A stretch of DNA of 52,824 nucleotides from DASYRM01 sp036004405 (lineage in GTDB: Bacteria > Acidobacteriota > Vicinamibacteria > Vicinamibacterales > UBA2999), in the NCBI GenBank assembly GCA_036004405.1, contig DASYRM010000008.1, positions 1-52,824 of the forward strand, in the 5' to 3' direction. Position 1 is the first letter of the stretch. The number at the start of each line of letters is the position of its first letter. The position numbers and the translations under genes were made by a program. The notes below the pieces were generated by a model. It made no database searches. It was not told the origin of the DNA and saw only the letters and a list, made by a program, of their open reading frames with translations. This document shows, one piece after another, positions 47,909 to 52,824 of this stretch.

Positions 47909-49480
47909 ATGACACACGACACCCGCTCGCACGCCTGGTGGCTCGTCGCCGGGCTGTTCATCGTCGCCTTTCTCGCGCGCGGGCCGTTGTACCTCTCCGT
48001 TTTGCCACCGTTTGAGGGATGGGACGAATACCAGCACCTCGCCTATATCGTTCATCTCGACGAGACCGGCACGATTCCGGTCTATGAAAGCCGCGTGCCG
48101 CTCGCCCTTCGGCCGTTGCTGCTCGCCGTGCCCCACCCTGTATCGGGGGCCGAGCAGCTCCACGAGTGGGGAGCGCAGTCCTACGCCGACTACTGGAACG
48201 CTCCAGCGTCCGGCGCTGGAACCGTCGCCTCTCCGCCACGACTGTATCAATCGCAGCAGCCACCGCTCGCCTACGTGGTGGCCCTGCCGGTCTGGCGCGC
48301 GTTCAAGGCAGCACGTCCGCGGGACGCGGTCTCCGCGATTCGGGCGATGAACCTGCTGATGGTTGCGGCAGCGCTCGTCCTGTTTGCCGGCGCCCTCACG
48401 CGCCTGGTGCCGGCATTCGCGCCCAGGGTCGCCGTCTTCGCGCTGGTGTGCCTGCATCCGCTGTTCTTTCAGAACGTCGCGCGGGTGGCGAACGATGCGC
48501 TCGCGCTGGCCACCGGCGTGGCAGGGATCAGTCTCCTGATGCTCGCCGACGAGCGTTCGCTCGTCACCCGTGGCCTGCTCGCGGCCGGGTGCATCGCGTT
48601 GAGCAATTGGAGCAAACAAACCAGCCTCACGCTGATCCCGGCGCTCGTCCTGGGGCTGCCGTTGATCGGCTGGGCCCACAGGGTATCGGCGGGCCGGCTC
48701 TGGCGCGCGACCGGCCTGGCAGTCGGGGCTTTTGTCCTGCTGGTGGCGCCGTTGTGGCTGTGGAGCTACCAGCAGTATGGAGCGCTGCTCACGACGCAGG
48801 ACTCGGTCGAGCTCGCGGCGCGAGGCTCGGTCGTCGCCGCGCTGGCGACCGCGTTCGCGGCCATGGCGTGGGGGCCGGTGGTGAACCTGCTCTTCTTTCC
48901 CGGAAGGCCGTGGGTCGGCGGGTGGAGCTTTCTGCCGATGCACCAGACGTTCGCGCACCTGTACGCGTGGTCCTGGGGCACGCTGCTGGCGGCCGCCGGA
49001 GTGGGAGCCCTGATCGCGATGCTCCGCGGCGCACGGTCGCTCGACCGCGCGGACACCGCCCGATTGGCCGTCTGCGCCGCCGTCGTGATCGGCACCGCGC
49101 TCGGCATGGCGTATCACGCGGTGATCAGCTACGCGATCTACGGCCGCGTGATGACCACTCCGTGGTACTTCATGACGGCGCTGCCGTTTCTGTTCGTGCT
49201 GGTCGTTCGAGGGCTGCAGGCGATCGACATCCGGCTGGCAATCGCCGGTGCTGCCGCGCTCGCGGGGCTGTTTGTCGCCATCGATCTGCACGGCACGTGG
49301 ATGCAGATGCCCGCGGCCTACGCAAGCACTACCGACACGGCGCTCCAGTGGTCGCGTCTCACCAGGATTCATCCCGCCATGCTGAGCGGCCGGCTGCGGT
49401 GGTGGTTCCTGGGGACGCAGCTCGCCGCCCTGTGCCTTGCCATCGGCGGGATGGTGCTCGCGCGACGGAATCGCGCGTAA
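47909..49480 (+). CDS. GT-C-type integral membrane glycosyltransferase-like protein
   Basis: A 523-residue membrane protein with about 11-12 hydrophobic segments. The first periplasmic loop has FEGWDEYQHLAYI with a DE motif, as in the GT-C family (ArnT/PMT-like and DUF2142 proteins), and a later QSQQPPLAYVV resembles the second conserved loop. Such enzymes transfer sugars from lipid-linked donors on the outer side of the inner membrane. Donor and acceptor are unknown. ATG 47909 precedes the first helix directly. It is convergent with lon, 10 bp apart. Confidence 0.75.
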   Translation: MTHDTRSHAWWLVAGLFIVAFLARGPLYLSVLPPFEGWDEYQHLAYIVHLDETGTIPVYESRVPLALRPLLLAVPHPVSGAEQLHEWGAQSYADYWNAPASGAGTVASPPRLYQSQQPPLAYVVALPVWRAFKAARPRDAVSAIRAMNLLMVAAALVLFAGALTRLVPAFAPRVAVFALVCLHPLFFQNVARVANDALALATGVAGISLLMLADERSLVTRGLLAAGCIALSNWSKQTSLTLIPALVLGLPLIGWAHRVSAGRLWRATGLAVGAFVLLVAPLWLWSYQQYGALLTTQDSVELAARGSVVAALATAFAAMAWGPVVNLLFFPGRPWVGGWSFLPMHQTFAHLYAWSWGTLLAAAGVGALIAMLRGARSLDRADTARLAVCAAVVIGTALGMAYHAVISYAIYGRVMTTPWYFMTALPFLFVLVVRGLQAIDIRLAIAGAAALAGLFVAIDLHGTWMQMPAAYASTTDTALQWSRLTRIHPAMLSGRLRWWFLGTQLAALCLAIGGMVLARRNRA

Positions 49481-49490
49481 GCCTCGGGCG

Positions 49491-51941
49491 CTATTGCAGC
49501 GGCGCTTGGGCGCGGCGCGCCGTCTTGCGGCTCGCAGTCGCCGTGGTCGCGGTGGCGCTCGGCTGCAGCGCCAGCAGCAGCACCTCGTCCACGCTGGTGA
49601 CGTAATGGACGGTGAGCTCCTTGCGCAGCTCGGGCGTGAGGTCCTCGTTGACGTTCTTCTCGTTCTGCCGCGGCAGGATCACTTCGCGGATGCCGACGCG
49701 CCGGGCGGCCAGCACCTTTTCCTTGATGCCGCCGACGGGCAACACGCGGCCCGACAGGGTGATCTCGCCGGTCATCGCGATGTCGCCGCGCACGGGACGC
49801 CGCGTGAGCTCCGACGCGAGCGCGGTGGTCAGCGTGACACCCGCCGACGGGCCGTCCTTCGGGATGGCGCCCGACGGCACGTGCATGTGGATCTCGGCGT
49901 TCTTGAAGAAGTCCGGATCGGCGCCGAAGGCCGCCGCGTGCGCGCGGAACCACGAGAGCGCCGCCCGTGCCGACTCCTTCATCACGTCGCCGAGCTGACC
50001 GGTCAGCGTGAGCGAGCCGCTGCCCGCCATGCGTGACGCCTCGATGAAGAGCACGTCGCCGCCCGCCGGCGTCCACGCCAGGCCGATGGCCACGCCGGGC
50101 TCCTTCGTACGCTCGCTCATCTCCTCGTCGAGGAAGATGGGCGCGCCGAGCATGTCCTCGACGACCTTCGGCGTGATGGTGAGCGCCTTCTCGTCGCCTT
50201 CGGCGCGGCGCCGCGCCGCCTTGCGGCACAGCGCGCCCAGCTGGCGATCGAGATTGCGCACGCCCGCTTCGCGCGTATAGCCGCGGATCACCGATCGGAA
50301 CGCGTCGTCGCTGAGCTTGAGCTGCTGTGGTGTCAGGCCGTGGTTGATGATCTGCCGGGCCGAGAGGTGATCGCGGGCGATCGACAGCTTCTCTTCCTCG
50401 GTGTAGCCGGGAATCTCCAGCACTTCCATGCGGTCGCGGAGTGCGGGCGGAATCGGATCCAGCACGTTGGCGGTGGTGATGAACAGGACCTCGGACAGAT
50501 CGAACGGCACGTCGAGATAGTGATCGCGGAAGGTCGAGTTCTGCTCGGGGTCGAGCACCTCCAGCAGCGCCGACGCCGGGTCGCCGCGGAAGTCGTTTCC
50601 GAGCTTGTCGATCTCGTCGAGGATGAAGACCGGATTGCGCGCCTCGGCGCGGCGCAGCCCCTGGATGATCTGGCCCGGCAGCGCGCCGATGTAAGTACGG
50701 CGATGACCGCGGATTTCGGCCTCGTCGCGCATCCCGCCGAGCGACACGCGCACGAAGTTGCGGCCGAGCGACTGCGCGATCGAGCGCGCCAGCGACGTCT
50801 TGCCGACGCCGGGCGGTCCGGCAAAGCACAGGATGGGGCTTTTCAGCGCGGGGTTCAGCTTGCGGACCGCGAGGAACTCGAGGATACGGTCCTTGGCCTT
50901 TTCAAGGCCCGAGTGCTCGTCGTCGAGCACCTTCTTCGTGTGCTTGAGATCGATCTTCTCTTCCGAACGCTTCTGCCACGGCAGCATCGCCATCCAGTCG
51001 AGATACGTGCGCGACACGGTGTATTCGGCCGCGGCGGCGGGCATCTTCGACAGGCGATCGAGCTCGCGCGTAGCCTCCTTCATCACCGCTTCGGGCAGGC
51101 CGGCCGCCTCGAGCTTCTCCTTCAGCTCCTCGACGTCCTTGGTCTGGTCGTCGCCTTCGCCGAGCTCCTTCTGGATGGCCTTGAGCTGCTCGCGCAGGAA
51201 GTACTCGCGCTGGTTCTTGCCGACTTCCGACTGCACCTGCGACTGGATCTTGGAGCCGAGCTCGAGCACTTCGAGCTCCTTGATGAGCACGCGGTTGAGC
51301 GTGTCCATCCGCGCGCGCACGTCGAGCGTTTCGAGCACTTCCTGACGCACGGGAGTCTCGAGCGTGGTGAGACTCGAGGCGATGAAGTCGGCCATGCGGC
51401 CGGGCTCGGAGATGTTCGACGCCAGCGTCTGCAGATCGTCCGACAGGAGCGGCGACAGCGACACGACCTTCTGGAAGTTGGTCTTGATGTTCCGCATCAG
51501 CGCGTCGATCTCGACGCGATCGGCGTCCTTCACCGCTTCGGACACGCCGGCCACTTTGGCCCGCAGGTACGGCCGGGTTTCGGTGACGCGCGTCAACTTC
51601 ACGCGGCCCAGACCCTGGACGATGAGGCGCAGGCTGCCGTCCGGCAGCTTGAACATCTTGTGGATGTGGCTGACCGTACCCACGGTGTGCAGGTCGTCCT
51701 GCACCGGCTCTTCAACCGCCGCGTCGCGCTGTGTGAAGACGCCAATCAGCTTGCCGCCGGCAATGGCGTCGTCGATCAGCTGCACCGAGCTTTCCCGCGC
51801 CACCGCGAGCGGCATGAACGAGTGCGGGTAGAGCACCGTGTCGCGCAGCGGCAGGATGGGAAGCTCCTCGGGAAGCGTGATCGGCGCTTCGAGGTTCGAA
51901 GACGCAGACTCCAGCCCGGACGTGTTGCGGTCGTCGTTCAT
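49491..51941 (-). CDS. lon: ATP-dependent protease Lon
   Basis: An 816-residue Lon protease. Residues about 25-220 form the LAN substrate domain (LPILPLRDTVLYP), followed by a helical section, the AAA+ module (GPPGVGKTSLARSIA Walker A, PVFILDEIDKLG Walker B) and the protease domain with catalytic Ser in PKDGPSAGVTL and Lys in VGGIKEKVLAARR. It degrades damaged and short-lived regulatory proteins in the cytosol. The start ATG 51941 has AGGA 8 nt upstream; the frame is open about 100 further codons into dksA in antisense-like nonsense. An Ala/Thr/Arg-rich tail of about 30 residues follows the protease domain. Confidence 0.96.
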   Translation of the reverse strand: MNDDRNTSGLESASSNLEAPITLPEELPILPLRDTVLYPHSFMPLAVARESSVQLIDDAIAGGKLIGVFTQRDAAVEEPVQDDLHTVGTVSHIHKMFKLPDGSLRLIVQGLGRVKLTRVTETRPYLRAKVAGVSEAVKDADRVEIDALMRNIKTNFQKVVSLSPLLSDDLQTLASNISEPGRMADFIASSLTTLETPVRQEVLETLDVRARMDTLNRVLIKELEVLELGSKIQSQVQSEVGKNQREYFLREQLKAIQKELGEGDDQTKDVEELKEKLEAAGLPEAVMKEATRELDRLSKMPAAAAEYTVSRTYLDWMAMLPWQKRSEEKIDLKHTKKVLDDEHSGLEKAKDRILEFLAVRKLNPALKSPILCFAGPPGVGKTSLARSIAQSLGRNFVRVSLGGMRDEAEIRGHRRTYIGALPGQIIQGLRRAEARNPVFILDEIDKLGNDFRGDPASALLEVLDPEQNSTFRDHYLDVPFDLSEVLFITTANVLDPIPPALRDRMEVLEIPGYTEEEKLSIARDHLSARQIINHGLTPQQLKLSDDAFRSVIRGYTREAGVRNLDRQLGALCRKAARRRAEGDEKALTITPKVVEDMLGAPIFLDEEMSERTKEPGVAIGLAWTPAGGDVLFIEASRMAGSGSLTLTGQLGDVMKESARAALSWFRAHAAAFGADPDFFKNAEIHMHVPSGAIPKDGPSAGVTLTTALASELTRRPVRGDIAMTGEITLSGRVLPVGGIKEKVLAARRVGIREVILPRQNEKNVNEDLTPELRKELTVHYVTSVDEVLLLALQPSATATTATASRKTARRAQAPLQ

Positions 51942-52004
51942 GCTGATTGTCCTGCGATGCGAGCGGTGCGCGCCGGACGGCGCGGCTTCGAGGGGGAGGG
52001 GGTT

Positions 52005-52031
52005 GGCTCCGGCCGTATACCGGCCGGAGCC
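52005..52031. terminator. Hairpin between dksA-like gene and lon
   Basis: Perfect 11-bp stem (ggctccggccg / cggccggagcc) with a 5-nt loop, 16 bp downstream of the dksA-like stop and 63 bp upstream of the lon start. It can end the dksA-like message or limit read-through into lon. No U-tract. Confidence 0.6.
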
Positions 52032-52047
52032 TCGTGTTGCAGCGCGT

Positions 52048-52497
52048 TCAGTTCGACGAATCGAACAGGAACGCCGAGGAACCCTTGCGCGCCAGCATAC
52101 GCTCGCGCTGCTCCGCGCTTTCGCGCGCTTCCTCGCAATCCTTGCAGCGCACCGCGAAAGGCAGTGCGCGCAGGCGGGCTTCCGAGATTTCCTCGCCGCA
52201 CTCGAAACAATCGCCGTAGCTGCCATCCTCGAGGCGGCGCAGCGCTGCATCGATCTTGTTCAGGGTTTCCGACTTCATCTGAATGAGCGCGAACTCGATA
52301 TCCTCCTGGATGTCGACCTCGGAGCTCTCGCCCTGGTCGAGCACGTCGCGCTCTTTGCTGCCCTCGGCTCGCACGTCGCGAATCCGACCCTGTACTTCGG
52401 TCACGAGTTCGCGGCGACGGTTTTCGAGCATCTTGCGAAGCTCGTTGTAACGGCTCGTCTTCGATGGAGCCTTTGTTTTCGTCGCTGTCGTAGCCAT
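52048..52497 (-). CDS. DksA/TraR-family zinc-finger protein
   Basis: A 149-residue protein. A basic N-terminus, a long coiled-coil hairpin (about 20-95, with ERDVLDQGESSEVDIQED near the tip, where DksA has its acidic tip residues) and a C4 zinc finger, DCFECGEEI ... RALPFAVRCKDCEEAR, followed by a short helix. Such proteins bind RNA polymerase through the secondary channel and change initiation, often with ppGpp. It is shorter than E. coli DksA in part of the coiled coil and is better called DksA/TraR-type. ATG 52497 has AAGGAG 11 nt upstream. lon follows 106 bp later in the same direction. Confidence 0.9.
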   Translation of the reverse strand: MATTATKTKAPSKTSRYNELRKMLENRRRELVTEVQGRIRDVRAEGSKERDVLDQGESSEVDIQEDIEFALIQMKSETLNKIDAALRRLEDGSYGDCFECGEEISEARLRALPFAVRCKDCEEARESAEQRERMLARKGSSAFLFDSSN

Positions 52498-52824
52498 GGC
52501 ACCTACCGCTCCTTTTCGGACCCACCCTGGGACAAGTTCAATCGAGCGCCTTATCAGCTCTTCTCGATAAGCACGTGCGCGGTGACTATGCAATCGCAAG
52601 GCCATAAGCAACCGCGTCAATAACCAGTGAGTACTACGCTCGAATCACCCTTCGAGATTGGTTGCGGGCCTTTTCCAAGGGACGCGCCCAAGAATCTCAG
52701 AATCAACGAGTTGCCGGTTCGCCCGAATCGCTCCGACTGGGGCGTTGCGGCGTTCGGTCGTTTAGACGCCCCCACGGGGGGCGCAGTTTCCTGCCCGTCT
52801 GTCCTGACTGGAGGTCGCTCGAAA
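52498..52824. other. Region upstream of the dksA-like gene to the window end
   Basis: No gene can be supported. It must hold the dksA-like promoter: a TTGACG (52619-52614, minus strand) is a possible -35, without a convincing -10 at the right distance. A plus-strand frame from GTG 52627 stays open to the window end (66 codons), but it is not recognisable and has no Shine-Dalgarno sequence. Confidence 0.4.

Noticed and set aside
52627..52824. Partial gene entering from the right edge
   Set aside because: Open for 66 codons from a GTG, but without Shine-Dalgarno sequence, recognisable motif or typical composition.

Overview
The window is high-GC, densely packed bacterial DNA, read here as an Acidobacteriota chromosome, probably Vicinamibacteria-like. 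The basis is a TonB-dependent receptor with an N-terminal carboxypeptidase-regulatory-like domain, several secreted VWFA-related proteins, a stand-alone LigD-type polymerase domain, an ECF42-type sigma factor paired with a DGPF/YciI protein, many GTG starts overlapping upstream stops, and short dispersed GC-rich palindromes. The phylum is an inference from gene content.

Layout. 0-3.7 kb: LigD polymerase domain (cut by the left edge), a metallophosphoesterase lipoprotein, a membrane-anchored kinase-like protein and a secreted carboxymuconolactone-decarboxylase-like protein. 3.7-6.9 kb: a large TonB-dependent receptor with a good promoter. 6.9-9.2 kb: a decay zone with a prolyl-oligopeptidase remnant, a VapBC-like toxin-antitoxin pair and a frameshifted serine hydrolase. 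9.2-16.7 kb: a 7.4 kb integrative element inserted in the 3' end of tRNA-Ala(GGC). 16.7-25.9 kb: nucleotidyltransferase, cold-shock protein, then the minus-strand run fumarase - ErpA - Fur/rubrerythrin fusion - PHP - degenerate ABC ATPase, and divergently aspartase, a methyltransferase, BioY and ThiD. 26-33 kb: two VWFA-related proteins around a 1017-residue secreted protein of unknown function. 33-36 kb: moaE, moaD, prfA, prmC and a HIT protein. 36.4-39.2 kb: an O-acyltransferase and a frameshifted HAD hydrolase. 39.2-44.3 kb: ileS-lspA-lgt-rluD, overlapping end to end. 44.3-52.5 kb: a copper-monooxygenase-like protein with a CxxCH motif, a Nudix hydrolase, ECF42 sigma with its YciI partner, a GT-C-type membrane protein, Lon and a DksA/TraR-type protein.

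The most interesting part is the integrative element. A 12-bp direct repeat (9235-9246 and 16678-16689) corresponds to the tRNA-Ala 3' end. A serine recombinase reads rightward across the right repeat, so its last codons are antisense tRNA sequence ending in TGIEPVTS. If the two repeats are joined as in an excised circle, the same frame continues from the left repeat for 20 more codons and stops 6 nt before a strong hairpin. This looks like the recombinase's own C-terminus and terminator, and it fixes the element's limits to the base. Its cargo is one minus-strand gene run: PRPP-dependent phosphoribosyltransferase, SLOG-fold nucleotide-binding protein, RlmJ/TcmP-like methyltransferase-fold protein, DUF4238 protein, NYN/PIN-like protein, small HicA-like protein and a second NYN nuclease. 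The combination of nucleotide-handling and RNase-like folds on a mobile element suggests an undescribed conflict (anti-phage) system. That function is inference.

A recurring regulatory feature is a TANNNT-like -10 hexamer ending 5-9 nt before the start codon (TonB receptor, vapB, phosphoribosyltransferase, nucleotidyltransferase, fumarase, moaE, HAD and ileS), which suggests leaderless transcripts.
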